NCBI GenBank assembly: GCA_028023455.1
Contig: JAQFVV010000012.1
Span: 15,328,364-15,392,363 of the forward strand
Length of the DNA stretch: 64,000 bases
Source: Epiperipatus broadwayi
Taxonomy: Eukaryota > Onychophora > Udeonychophora > Euonychophora > Peripatidae
Reading direction: 5' to 3'
Part shown: positions 24,205 to 36,336 of the stretch, piece by piece
How positions within the stretch are numbered: the first letter of the stretch is position 1
How the letters are laid out: every line of letters begins with the position of its first letter
Translations under genes and position numbers: made by a program
Notes under the pieces: generated by a model
The model's input: only the letters and a program-made list of their open reading frames with translations
What the model was told of the DNA's origin: nothing
The model's database searches: none

Positions 24205-25980
24205 ATATATATTTTATGTATATATTTGAGATGTGCGCTTAAGTTATAAAATTTTAACGTTTCAATAACATTTTTTAAAATTATTATTAATTATTTTTTA
24301 TTAATTATTAGTTCTTTTTTATTAAAGTATTATAGGTGTGGCTCAAATATATATATATAGGAGCAAAAACTTACTAACAATATTGATTTTTTAAATATTT
24401 TATTATATGTCATTTTTTAAACTTTTTCTTTTTAAATTGCTTGTTTTTCCTATTAAACTCTATATTTGATAAAATCCAAGATGGAAGATGCAACCGTTGA
24501 CTGTCCAAAAATGATTAAAGGGTTGGAAACACTATTGTTTTAATCTGGGGAAGGTATTTGTAATTAAAGTTTTTACTTAAAATAAAATGGGATTACGATT
24601 AAAGATTTGTTACAAACATTTTTGTCAAATCTATTTCTAATCTGGAAATAGATATGAATATATTTTTGGAATGTTATCTAACAGTTGCATCTTTCAAAAA
24701 CAATAAATAAAGAAATGTAAAGTTTCTGTTAGATTGGAGATTATGTTTGAGCTAGAGATAAGAAATGGGCAGCATTCTTCAAATACCTGGGCAGGAATAT
24801 AAAATGGCCGGATTTTAAATGAGATAGATTAGTACTGAGAGAACTGTATAGTTAACATATTACACGTCGCTTGAAACTTAAAATGATGTAGTAGTAAATC
24901 CACCACCTTTCTGACCCTGGTGGGTCATTTTCCCGCTAATGTACCATCTAACTGCTGCCCTGAAAGAAAGTAAAAGCCTAAAGAAGGAACTCTGGAATGC
25001 TAAATAGAAACTTGCTGTCACAAAGAAGAATTCATTTGGATCCTCAATTTGCCACGCATGAGCCGTACTTTGAAAATACTCTTATTAAATTTGCGCAAAG
25101 TAACTCTTATGCTACTATTTAAAAATAAATCTAGCCTAACTAATCTCAAATCCTGCTATCAAGATTTCTAATGTATTGTTCAATTTTCTCTCTTTTTAAT
25201 CAATATGTAAAACGTAATTTGCTCTTAAATGATTTCTATATATTTAATTTCCTCTCATATGCTCTCACTTTCTTTAATTTTGGTGTGATCATTTATTTAG
25301 TTATTTATTACTTGATGTTTAATATGCCGATCTCACGCAATCTGATGAGTTGAAATTCTAAAATCTTTTCTTTCTTTTTAAGTAAACCTCCGTGAATTAA
25401 CGTCCCCTTACAATATAATGCATTATTAATTAATACAGTTGCCAAATTGTTTTACGAGCCAACATTTTATTTATGTTTTAGTATAAAAAAATATATTTGT
25501 TTAACTCTGGATTTTCTACCCGGGGTGAATCCAGAACTCAAGCTAATTAACGCTTTGAAACCTTATTTATTTTATAAATGTTATTCAATTCTAAAAAGGT
25601 GACCGATTATTTGTTTTCTATATAACTGCTAGTCTTTTTTTATTTACTCTTAAAATATCAAATACAGTACTTAAATATTCCAGTTATTACTTAAATATTC
25701 CATTTATTATAAAATCTACGAAGGTGGGATTGATTTATTTTAAATAGCAGAAAAGGGATGGGGCTAAATCTTAATGTTTCTTTTACTAAATAAAATCTTC
25801 ATGTATATTTTATTAAATGAAATCTTCTCTCTATATATATTATAGTGGCATAACATATTATTTATATAAATTATAGCATTCAAATTAGGGTCATTTATTT
25901 TTAAAGCAATTCAATGTCGTTAGTGACATTTATCATTACTGCATTACTGACATTCGGCCTATCTTCATATATATATATAT
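24205..25980. other. non-coding; possible decayed coding traces
   Basis: Mostly AT-rich with no annotated gene. The plus strand at about 25,000-25,120 reads NLLSQRRIHLDPQFATHEPYF-like peptides in mixed frames. These look once-coding, but I cannot assign them. Confidence 0.4.
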
Positions 25981-26270
25981 TACGTGCTTCTAATCTGGGG
26001 GTTGCGACAAGTTCGAACCCATAGATTTATTTCTCAAGCCTTGTTCTGAGGATAATTGACCTTCCCAGAACCATTTATTTCGTATAAAAAGGCCTCTGGC
26101 GGTGATTCCCTAAGTCTGGCACACGCTATGCCTATCCACTTCATCTTTCGTCCAGAAGCACGACCTTTCCTGTTATTTCTTGGTTATTATGTCATCACTG
26201 CAAACTTCTTTGTATTATTATTTCTTTTGCTTCATGACCCAGTTTTAATGCTCTAATATTAAAATTGCGC
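25981..26270 (+). repeat. possible tRNA-derived repeat
   Basis: A segment richer in GC than its surroundings begins TAATCTGGGGGTTGCGACA and continues into GTTCGAACCC, which fits a Pol III B box. It shares the TTAATCTGGGG...GTTCGAA arrangement with the element at 26,905-27,186. No A box or tail was identified. The open frame at 26,056-26,256 is probably incidental. Confidence 0.3.
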
Positions 26271-26904
26271 TCTGCTTAAAAATATATATAAATGCCTACT
26301 ACTAGTTTGATTAATTAAATTTATTTCAATCTTATACAATTCCACCATCGTAACTTAGTTCTGTATTTAAGTGTATCTATATGCCTTGGGAAAAATAAAG
26401 CGTTCTTCTTACCAGCGCTAATTAACAGAATTTTCCTTAAGTATTTTTGTCATATAATCAAATATGTTTTGAAATGTATTTTATTTATTTTCACGACCGT
26501 AATGGCATGAAAATAGTTTGTATTATATCTGTAATGAATCTTGGAACGCTCCCCGAAATAATGTTAGTCACCTTGTTTCAGAACTGTATATAAAAGCGTT
26601 AATAGCAATTTTATGTAAATTCTTTCTAATAATCGATTGGCATCTTAAGATGTTTGCTTATTTATAATATTTAGCTAATAAAGAGAAAATGAGAAATATA
26701 GCATGAATGACAATATGTAATCATCTACCGCTTGCTCATTCATGCACATACTAATGTATACAATTAAGTCATAATGTATAATAATTTGTCATTATATTAA
26801 ACTATATTTTTATTGTCTAACTTATTTGAGTCGTTCGAATTCCTTTTTCTCCACTTCCACACATATAGCTATGCGTATATATTTTAGTTAAGTCATAGTT
26901 AATA

Positions 26905-27186
26905 GATGTCTCACTGTCTTCTCCGCTCTGCTAGTGGGCCGGATTTAAAATTCTCATGTGCCATCATCGTTATGTTATCCATTAGGTGTTTAATCTGGGG
27001 CTTATGGAGTGTGTTCGAATCCAGGTTGGTCACTGACCTAAATCTCGAACTTGACTGGGTTTGAAGTACATTTTGTGAGTTCCAGCTCATGTTAGATGGA
27101 TAAACATGTTTTGACCGGTACAAAAGTGGCTGAGAAATTCCTGACTCTGTATAAGGAAAAGTCACAGTGCATCACATCATATCAAA
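26905..27186 (+). mobile_element. SINE-like element sharing a LINE 3' tail
   Basis: It contains a B-box-like GTGTTCGAATCC at about 27,010. The last 55 bp, 27,129-27,182 (GGCTGAGAAATTCCTGACT, then AGTGCATCACATCA), align with the 3' ends of the LINE copies at 57,850 and 60,195 on the opposite strand. It is about 280 bp and non-coding. That structure, an unrelated head plus a LINE-derived tail, is the classical SINE-LINE partnership. The head may be tRNA-derived, but an A box at normal spacing is not clear. Confidence 0.55.
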
Positions 27187-27469
27187 TGAATAAATAGAGA
27201 AAATGTAATGAAATAATCTTAGTCTGACCATTACATTAATTTAAAAAATCTCAAATATTTCCATATTATTACTGAAATATTAAAACAAACATTGAAGAAT
27301 TCTTTCCTATATATATATGTAAGAGTGTATAAAAATGGCTATTAATTCATTAAATTGAGGAGATCACAAGCAATACTAATCATTGCCATACAATTAATTT
27401 ATGTTTACATAAAATACATGCATATAATTTCTGTACAAAAAAAAATAAAGATGAATAAAATTAATTTAC

Positions 27470-27589
27470 CTCTGGACTCATATTCTTAGTAAATTGTTTT
27501 AGTTTACTTAAAGTTTCACCAAGATGAATTTTATCACAGTTGAGCAATACACTTAACAAAGCATGTGTAGCACAAGAATTTGGAATCAT
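27470..27589 (-). CDS. BAP1: BAP1/calypso exon with catalytic cysteine
   Basis: This exon is exactly 40 codons, in phase 0 at both ends. It encodes [18 protein letters not shown], then [18 protein letters not shown]. The cysteine in PNSCATHA is the family's catalytic nucleophile (human BAP1 C91). The following helix and the (F/H)T.xMSPE block are diagnostic for BAP1/calypso; the paralogue UCHL5 has IPNACATQA instead. The acceptor is TTACTTATTAG and the donor is GTAAATTA. The initial ATG is an ordinary internal methionine, not a start. The BAP1 product acts in the nucleus with ASXL/Asx to remove ubiquitin from histone H2A. The family continues with KGYAIGN and the catalytic-histidine block; I found neither to the left of this exon. 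Confidence 0.95.
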
Positions 27590-27960
27590 CTAATAAGTAA
27601 AAAAATTATTTTAATAAAAAAACATTGCACTAATTATATATAAATTATTATTTGTTTTAGATGCACTAAATTCTCAATTTAGTACTTCATTAAACTTTTG
27701 AGATTTATAAAGTGACATCCAACATTTCGTGAATAATTTTTATTTATTTACCAAAAAAAAACAAAAACAAATATTAGGTTTCAAAATACAATCTTTATGG
27801 AATACTTAAAAAGGTTACATAGGTTACATGTGAAAAACATGAGGCCTTGGTTAGAGGTTGATCCATGAGATAAAGTATGGAATACTTTGTTGTGAGCAAA
27901 AAAAAAAACAATTCACAGTAATAGAAAGAGACTAGTTTTACATAACAAGATGTTATATAT
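27590..27960. other. BAP1 intron, AT-rich
   Basis: Intronic sequence immediately upstream of the catalytic-cysteine exon in transcript sense. No element recognised before the Tx1-like LINE begins. Confidence 0.6.
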
Positions 27961-29426
27961 GTGAAGTCAGGTTTACATAGTTATCTTAAGTGTAATAGAG
28001 GGATAAATACACAAGAGCGCATGTAATAAGGTGGAATGGATATATTGGGAGGAGGTTGAAGTGGGTGTTAATTGGTATGAAAGTGCATTAATTGCGCTTA
28101 TTCATTGGGAAGTGTTTTTAGGTAACATAACATGGCCAAAGATTATTGTTCATGGGTTACACATTCAAGTCCATTTGAGCTCAAGTTTGTGGATTAATCC
28201 TATGAGGTTCACTGGATCCATAGGCTGATAAATCAAGTGTGCTATTTTCTTCTGAAGTAATGGAGCATGTATTTCTGAGTTCAACATGACATGATTATAG
28301 AGCAATAGTTTCATGGCGGGTACTTGAGGTGGTTGAAGTCAAGAAATGTGGTGGAAATTGATGTGTCCAGTGATCAGGGCATGACGAATTGGTGCGTTGC
28401 CTAGCTAAATGATGTCTTTTGGTTGTTGAGCATTTCTTGAGGGTGTGTGTCTGATTGGCTTTTGGTTGTCTGGACACTGTATTTTTTTAGAGGTTGGCAG
28501 AAACTTAAGAAGTGACTGTGTGCTTGCAAAAATGTCAGGGTAAGCAATTTTGGCTTCCTAGGCTCTCAACTGATGCAGTTTGTTCAAGAAGGTGAATAAC
28601 ACAAATGTGGCTGCGCAAACTGTAGGGATGGATTGTTTTTAAAATAAGTTGATGTTTTGGAGATGCCAGATTGTCCATAAATGCTTACCATAGTGCTATG
28701 GGGGTTGGCAAGTGTAGAATAGATACTACTGGATGATGTATGGCACTAGCTACAGAAAGTATCTAGTCATTGAAGACAGACAAAATGGAAAATGGGTAGG
28801 GCTTGAAGATTGAGCCTGAGTATGAAATCAAAATACTTAGGTTCTAGCGACCATTTCTTGAAACATGGTTGGATTTTCTGATTGTTAATGCCTAGCAATG
28901 GGAGGAGTCAGTGAATTGTTAAGGATATAGCAGACTGTAAATTTTCCAATATGCCTACTTATGGTATCCCTGGAGGTAAATTTGATTGGATATGTCATGA
29001 AGTGATGGATAAGTATTGAAAGGTATCCAGCTGGGATGGGGCATCACTCTGAATAGACAGTCTACTTCTGGAAACCGTTTTGCTAAGGATATCGGAAGAT
29101 TTACCATCTTCTGCATATCGAATATATGAATACTGTGAAACCATCTCAGTTATGGATGGGCAGGTGCTTGAAGCATTTGACCACCATCTTCCTGCACCAT
29201 AGAAGCTTGTTGCAAAGAGAGGGTGTTGTGGAGATCAAAACTTTGGAAAATTTGATAATGGCAAGTAATAAATGATTTTGGTGATAATGAAAAATTTGAA
29301 TAGTTGCACTTTGGAATGGAAGAACTATACCTTGGAAGGTGAGTTGATGAGTCATATTGCATTGTCCCTAAGCCGAGTCTGAATCTTTTGTTTCATTGCA
29401 TTGACATCCATATAAAGATGAAAAGT

Positions 29427-30095
29427 CTAGGAAAGTGTTTGGCCTACCTGGATAGATTGGTGTGGAGGACTTTTTGGTGAGCAGAAACCAGGCAGCAGTT
29501 TTGTTTGGATTGAATTTAAGCTTAAAGTTGGTAGTGTATTCTTGAAGAATTTTCTAGAGTATGGAGGCTGCTTATGGGAAGTGAGATGGACTGTAATGTC
29601 ATTCATGTATTCAATGCAGGGCATGTGTTGCTGGTTGTGTGATATTATAATGCTTTGGATTTTGTGCTGAATTTTCTCTAATAGGGGATTGATGTAAAAG
29701 AGAGCTTAGAGGGAAACACTAGGAAATGGTTATGTAAAAGGGGGGAGAGGTAAACTATGATGAGTTTCTACCGAATGTGACATGAATTTCTTGACTCAGT
29801 AGCAGATTGGTAATTACATATAAAAGGATGCATGGGACTGTAGCGTTTGAAGCATATGTTTTAAAATATTTATGAGGACGAAATCAAAGGAGGCCTCCAT
29901 ATCAAGCTGAATGGCAATGGATGCAAATTTTTTGCGGTCTTGAGCTGTGTTTAATATTGTTCTCAATATGAGAGCAGTTTGAGAGGCAGATGACTTCTTC
30001 TTTGCAAATTGCATGGGTGAAATTATAGAAAGTAAATGGGGTTCAAGAGTGTCTCTGATGACTTTTTCTGGGATTTTGACGCTCAGTGGATCCAT
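29427..30095 (-). pseudogene. LINE reverse transcriptase core, inactive
   Basis: 30,095-29,814 reads DPLSVKIPEKVIRDTLEPHL, then ISPMQ.AF-like and IQLDMEASFDFVLINILKHM, the RT palm block with the first catalytic Asp in LDME(A/S)FD. The region around 29,700-29,600 reads PLSSLLFYINPLLEKIQ and then YMNDITVHLTS, where functional elements have (Y/F)ADD. The second catalytic Asp pair is therefore changed to N-D at 29,598-29,609. With the frameshifts, the element is dead. Confidence 0.75.
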
Positions 30096-31239
30096 GGAGA
30101 TGAGCCAAATATTAGAGTGTGGATATAGGGACTGGCTTTTTATTGAAGGAAACTATGGAAATTGGGCATAGGCCCCAGATATGATATAGCTTCTGGACTA
30201 GGTAGTTGGTGAGGTCCCAAAGGTATTATGTGGTGAATTAGCTGAGGTGTGAAAACACAAATATAGTAATTCATGAATTATAAGATATCACGTAGTGTGT
30301 ATGCTAGAAAGTTTATTAGCAAATTCAGCCATGTGAAATAGTGTATTGGTTTCTGGTGGTCCCCTTACGGGCCCATGGGGACTCTTAAAGTAGTAGAGTA
30401 ACCTAAGGCTCCACGAATGTAGCACCGGGTCTAGGTATATTGTTAGGTGAGGCAAATCTTTCTTTTTGGTTACAAGATAATCCTAAGTTTATTGTAAATG
30501 CTATTATAGGTTCCAGTAGGCTTATAAAGGTGTTGGTGCTTGTCATGTGTGGGTTTGTACATGGTATTTCGCTTATGGAGTTCATTGGTTAATTGGAAGG
30601 GTGACAGGGTGTTATGTATCAAATGATTGATGTTGAAGGAAAACATAGTGATGAATCCGAGATATCTTTGAATGGGGTCAAGTGGCATATCTTTAAGTTT
30701 GTACAGCAAGATATATGTTTCAAAAAATAAAAACTCAGTGGTGGTGCTTGGGAAAAGTATTCTTATGGTTTTTTCACACGGAATCAACTGCATAAGGGCT
30801 TGTGCAGAATGATCGGAGAATAGAGAGGAATTAAGATTTAAGTCAATTAAGTGGTGGAGCATGGGGAATACAAGCACAGGTCTGTGAGAGTGGCATAGTG
30901 TTTGTTGTGGAAAGTGACTGTTGTGTTTAAAAAAAACTTTTAGCACTCATAAGTAGAATGGCTAGTTAGTGCAGTCATTTAGAGGTTAAGGTTATATAGT
31001 TCATATTAAAAAAACCCTTAAGAATGATGGATTGTGGAGTTCAATACAAGAATGGAGTTAATTCTGAGAATTATGTGTGGGATGACAGTGGGGCCAGAAG
31101 GAGGGGGATACAGACAAAAATGATGTTGAATGCAGTGATATGGTGATAAAACGTGATTATTAATATATATATATATATGTTTATGTATATGATTTTAAAT
31201 GATCCAAATGGCTAGCCTGGAGCTACGATTAGGCTTGTG

Positions 31240-31447
31240 CCTGTTTATGGTATTGAAGTGTCCCTGGAGCATGAACAAAAAGCTTGGCTGTTCAGGTAGT
31301 TTAAGGATCAATCTGTGAGCCACTATGTATTTTGGTTTCAAGAAGACCAATGTGTGGTTGTACGATATTTATCCATCGGTTCAGCAGATATATCTTAGAT
31401 GGTATGTTCAATCCACTAATATTAAATAATATAAATTTTAGATTCAT
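31240..31447 (-). pseudogene. LINE APE endonuclease N-terminus
   Basis: An ATG at 31,447 (minus strand) starts MNLKFILFNISGLNIPSKIY, then LLNRWINIVQPHIGLLETKI before a stop near 31,300. NISGLN..K is the Asn-containing first motif, and LLETKI is the L(Q/L)ETK motif with the metal-binding Glu of APE-type LINE endonucleases. This start is likely the original ORF2 start. Confidence 0.75.
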
Positions 31448-32267
31448 AATGAAGTTAAGTAAGGAAGTGTTGGGGTGACAATGCTAGGAATGGATTTTCA
31501 AACAAAGTTCTTAAATACTATGTGAAAATATGCAAATGATATGGAGTTAGATGTGCCATCTTGTGATTGGAGGTGATCATGGGTGCTGTTTAGTGTAATA
31601 GAAATTTTGATTTCATAGGTTGACATTTTTTTAGAGTATTGTTTTGAGTGTTAGTGTTGCTTGATGCTAGATCTATGGCAATGGAATAATCAAGTGATAA
31701 ATCTGTCACTGTCAATACAGGTTGACTATTAGTCATTTTTGCTTACAGTGAGGCTGGATGGGAGGTATGCTACATCAATAGCGGTGAAATAATCAAGTGG
31801 TAGATCTAACATAGTTAATGCAGGCTGATTACCAGCTGTTTTTGCCTTCTTGGATGTGTGCTGCTTCTTGGTGTATCCTGGTCTTCTTTTAATCTGGGGG
31901 GCATAGCCGATAAGCGTGGGATCAGCCCTTCCATAATATGAACAGCAGTTTTATTGATAGTGATGTGTATTTATGTTATTGGTTTGGGGAGTTTTGATAG
32001 AGTGGTATAATTGTTTGCACCAGTACTCTTGGTGGGTAAGGTAGGGAAGTGGCTGATTGAGTCTGGTATTACTTGACTGAGCACTGGAGGTGGTGTGAGT
32101 TTTGTTTGTGCTTTTATTTATAAAATCGATGAGGGGACGCTTTCATCAGGAGCGATGGTTGTGGGTGTTTGCATGTATTATTATTGGCATGATGACTGTT
32201 GTTGGAGTTAGGTGGGATGTAATCAGTGTCAGGATTATAAGTGAGTTGCTGTTGATTGTCCAGGCCA

Positions 32268-32886
32268 TTGGGTTGTTCAGATTATATACCTTGAAGGTGT
32301 GTGCAATGTATTGCGAGATGACCATGCTGGCTGCATGAGTAACACTGGGGCGTTAATCCCCCAATGTAGAGGCAGAGCATGGCTTCCTGGTCCAGAATCT
32401 GGGTGGGAATGGCATTAGGGTATTGCCAAAGATGGAAACTGGAGTGTCTTTAAGGTATAGCCTGAAAAGGCATGATGTTATGAATGGCTGCATCATTCTA
32501 TGGAAATTTTGCATGTTGTAATTGGAGTGGTATTTTTCAGTACCCCAGTAATGAGATTTTGCTGACTTTGGTCAATTACAATTACTGCGAAGTTGCCTAG
32601 AATTTTGATCTTAGTATAAAATTGGTTTCTTTGATTGGCAAAAAAAAATTATATGGCTATATGCCTAGGATTACGGTGGTCAGCAATATGTAGGATTATA
32701 ATCCACAATCCAGAGAAGTGATATAGAGAGCAGTTGAAATCTGTGGTTGATATAATAATGCACTTGGGAGAAAACAAATCTCTTAAATGTTGCAAATAGT
32801 CCTAGTGGTAATTTTTCACAGATGGTGGTTAGTATATCAGGCATCCACACAAAGGAGAGGGGGTGTTTACTATCTTGGGTTTTCAT
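32268..32886 (-). pseudogene. LINE ORF1 remnant with CCHC zinc knuckle
   Basis: An open stretch (32,886-32,680) reads MKTQDSKHPLSFVWMP and then the hydrophobic KLPLGLFATF. Further on, at 32,372-32,271, comes YIGGLTPQCYSCSQHGHLAI followed by HC. This is a canonical C-x2-C-x4-H-x4-C knuckle as in retroelement nucleic-acid-binding ORF1/Gag proteins. The two parts are in different frames. Confidence 0.65.
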
Positions 32887-32950
32887 ATCTAAATTATAAT
32901 GTCATTTATATTAGTTTTTTGGAAATGTGAAATGGGCTTATTCACTGATT

Positions 32951-33599
32951 GACTTGTAATATCTTTGTTATTGCTGAAATAGGCATTGCTTTTGGTAGTG
33001 TTAGCATAAGTGTTTTTGTGCTTTTGGTGGTGTTAGCATAAGTATTTTTGTGAGACCATAAAAGCTGATTGTTTTGGAGAAATTATTGCCATTAATTTGG
33101 AAAAATTGTAATAAAAGCGTGAAGAATATAAGTATTTTGTTTGAAGTTTTAGCTGATACGAAAATTACCTGGAGATTTGAAGATCTTAGGGAAGTTTTTT
33201 GGGTTCAAACCTGAGAATTCAAACATGTCAAGCTAGCAATACAAGGTTTGCTGCAGAACTAAAAACAAGTATTATTAAAGAATAATTTTGCTTTTTAAAT
33301 AACCAATTAAAATTAGCAACAAAAAATAATTATTGTAAAAATATATATTTTTCAAAATATACAAAAATATTTTTTTTATTTTTATTCTAAGTAATAAACT
33401 TTATTAAAACACAACATATTTACATAATTACAAGATAAATTTTTAGTTCAGACAAAAAACAAAAAAAAAAAAAGAATAGTATTATCCTTCACTTGTTCAT
33501 TATACACATGGCATCATGTTCATTTAACTTTTCTGTCACCTGTTAATTGTCATTGTTTACGACTTAGACCCTTTTTCTTTAACAACAACATTACAATTC
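32951..33599. other. non-coding spacer
   Basis: Contains two adjacent copies of a 33-bp motif (GGTGTTAGCATAAGT(G/A)TTTTTGTG) near 32,995-33,055. Otherwise AT-rich without recognised features. Confidence 0.5.
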
Positions 33600-34066
33600 T
33601 TTATTATATGTTTTACTCCCAGATTTCACATTTGGAGAGAGCAATTCCTCCCCATACACGTTGGAGGGTTTTTTGGGGCCAATATTTTAGGCATAAGTTA
33701 AAGTAGTTCTCCCAATCTTTATCCATTTTTTTTTAACCAATTGAACTTCTTATTATCAAATAAAAGTGTACATCTTATTGCCCACAATGATTTCAATGTA
33801 TGGACCATTACATTCGCATTGTGTGGGTTAAAGTTTATAACATATTTTTTCATAAGATATTTGAGATTTATTATAGGCCTGAGAAAGATCATTCTAATTT
33901 CTCTAAAAGCGTAACAATCTTCAAACAAGTGCATAAAAGTTTCACTACCCCTGTTACACATAATACAGGTTTCATTCAAACACAATCCCAGTCTTTTATT
34001 AATATAGGTAGTTGGAGGTAGAATCCCTTTGATTAACTTAAAAAAAAAATCTCATTGATGTCTGAG
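33600..34066 (-). pseudogene. LINE C-terminus with zf-RVT-like motif
   Basis: The minus strand reads FFKLIKGILPPTTYINKRLG, then CLNETCIMCNRGSETFMHLF and EDCYAFREIRM. This is the C-x2-C-x7-H-x4-C zinc motif typical of the C-terminal extension of CR1/L2/Jockey-type and other LINE reverse transcriptases. It continues DNKKFNWLKK and, after a frameshift, DKDWENYFN...WGGIAL, ending near 33,625. It is 5'-truncated, with the upstream RT missing. The family differs from the LINEs at 43,167 and 57,850. Confidence 0.65.
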
Positions 34067-35123
34067 GTGTATATATTGAGTGAAGTATACAAAAATATGT
34101 ATTTTCCAAACTATATAAAAACAATTCATAAAAGAAAGTATTTTTAATTGTTCAAAAATAAGAACATTTTGCTTAGAAGCTCAATATATCAATAGACAAT
34201 ATGCCTAGAGACCTTAATTAAGAAACTTTGTAAATAATTAATATTGAACATTTGCTATAGTTTGTATTGTTAAATATAATTAAATTGACAATGAGTTTTT
34301 AGTTATTCTGACTTATAAAGTTCTCTACTCTCTTTGGAACTTCATACCAGAGTAAAGTTCTTGACATGTATCCTGTTGCTTCAATTATTCTTTCTATCAT
34401 TCCCATACATAGATATCTATATTTTCTCTTTTCTTCAAATTTATCCAGCAATATTTTTTTTTTCCCACTGAATTATCAGCTCATAAAATTTCCTTCTTGG
34501 CAATTTTAATTTTAATACACATTAACGATGAATTTACATCTCCCTCCTTTCATTTTATGTAAACTTCAACTGTATATCAAACTTGGGAGATTATTATACA
34601 GATAATTGATTCTATCTTTATTGAACAAAAAAAATGTCTTGATATTAGTTAAATAGTCAAGAGTGATTTCAATCATCCAAATTTTACATTAGTTTTCTTA
34701 GGTTAAAAATGATCCAGTTACTTCACTTTATTTATTTTTTACTTTCTTTTTACTAAATTAGAGTTATTCATAACCAGAATTTACTGTTTATAGATATGCA
34801 AAACAAAGACTATGCTCTTTATATAGATTAAATAAATACGATGAAAGATTACAATAAATATAACTTTCTTTAAGATTCAGTTTCAAATTTCTACTTTTAT
34901 TATGGCTTCTTAATAAGTCAATACTCTCTTGCTGATTCCATTATCCATTTAATACAAATTATAGTTTTAAATATCCCTGCAATTAAAGTCAATTTGTTCA
35001 ATTACCATAACATGTTTCAATAGGACTTCATTATTTTTTGTATCTTCAGTATCTTTAACTATCAGTAAAATTAAAGCAGCTGTTCTTGTGTTATCATACA
35101 TTATACACATTACTTTTACATAT
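34067..35123. other. BAP1 intron, AT-rich
   Basis: No recognisable gene, repeat boundary or motif; decayed intronic sequence. Confidence 0.6.
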
Positions 35124-36336
35124 TATAACGGTCAGATTCATATGATTCGTTAACATAGTGCAGAATTCGACCACCACATAGAACTGCAGCACCATCTAGG
35201 TAGCGAAGCCAACCGTAGTACTTGAGTTCGAACATAGTTTATCGGTTCCACAATACAATCTACGAAACAACGCATCTGATGCTACATTAGTAAATATTTC
35301 TTTAGGCACAGTGGTCATGGAGATGCAAGAGATTCAAGACTTTATTTCGAGTTAGCCAATAATAACATTAATATTAAACATTTATATTTTACAGAATCGA
35401 GGAAATATTATATTGAATGGGTATCGAATAAATAAAGATGTGACGGCAGACGTATAGTTTGAAATTATTTATTTATAATATTTTATACTAAATCATCTGA
35501 TTAATAATATTTTGTTATATTTAAAATCTCAGTAGCGGGATTTCCGATACTGTTATATTTTACAAAGATATACATTTATTTATTTAAAATATTTTATATA
35601 AAATCATTTAACCAAGAATATTTTGTTCTATTTAAATCAGTAGCGGTATTTCCGATACTGTTATATTTTACAATGAGATACATTATTTATTTAAAATATT
35701 TTATACCAAATCATTTTAACCAATAACATTTTGTTATATTTTAAATCTTAGTGGCTGTATTTCCGATACTGTTATATTTACAAAGAAATACATTTATTTG
35801 GCTGATGTAATCTAGTTACCTAAATTCTCGAGCAAGTATTTCAAAAGCATGCCCTTGGGACTTATATCTTCACAATGCAAGAGGCTAAAGTAGGATTAAT
35901 AATCGTAACGGCGGACATATATTAATTTAATTAGAAGATATTTATTAATTACTATGGGCAGACATTTATTTGAGAGTGAGTTATGTCACTAATGCAGAAA
36001 CGGAGTTATATATATGGAGTAATAAAGTTAATCATCAAAGACATGTGGTATGTCTAGAAAGGCGATATGAGGGTGGCAGTACATTAAAACTGTGAAGCCA
36101 TGGATGAGTTTAGAACGACGGGCTGGCATTTGCCGTAGGCCCAAAGAGATAAGGTGTCACATAAGCATAATCAGGGGGAAGTGGATTGTGCCAAGATTAC
36201 TTCCTGACTGTGTGATGGCGTCAAGCCCTACGGAAACATTTACTTGTACGCTTGTGTAGGACGACTGGGATTAAATCCTACAGAATCCGGAATATCCAAG
36301 GCTTATAAGAGGTCAACGCGTCTCTAAAACGTAACA
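35124..36336 (-). repeat. solo LTR, distant relative of the 5,068-9,732 family
   Basis: The plus-strand ends are TATAACG (35,124-35,130) and CGTAACA (36,330-36,336), the mirror of TGTTACG...CGTTATA. Near its left end it has GCACCATCTAGG, as in the LTR at 5,068 (near 5,126), and TCATGGAGATGC.AGAGAT, as near 5,233. A minus-strand TATATATAA lies near 36,009. The flanks CATAT / CATGT are a possible imperfect target duplication. It contains a triplicated block at 35,467-35,800. Confidence 0.55.
35467..35800. repeat. three tandem copies of a ~112-bp unit inside an LTR
   Basis: Each unit carries ATTTCCGATACTGTTATATTT followed by TACA and an AAATATTTTATA..AAATCAT block. Units start near 35,467, 35,581 and 35,694. 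Tandem blocks of this kind in LTRs often represent duplicated promoter or enhancer segments; that role here is inference. Confidence 0.85.

Larger units (their letters stand above)
27960..32950 (-). mobile_element. near-full-length dead Tx1/L1-like LINE
   Basis: Base composition is clearly richer in GC than the flanks. On the minus strand, from right to left: ORF1 with a CCHC knuckle (32,270-32,372), an APE-type endonuclease N-terminus (about 31,300-31,447), RT palm segments (29,814-30,095) and the active-site region (about 29,560-29,700), then a long decayed C-terminal part. The order ORF1-EN-RT and the motif spellings fit the L1/Tx1 group. Stops and frameshifts are frequent. Exact ends and target duplications are not visible; 27,960 and 32,950 are estimates from composition. 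Confidence 0.65.

Noticed and set aside
28031-28477. Short ORFs on both strands in the Tx1-like LINE 3' region
   Set aside because: No recognisable domain; they are fragments of the decayed element.
32102-32338. 78-codon plus-strand ORF
   Set aside because: Antisense to the LINE ORF1 region that carries the CCHC knuckle.
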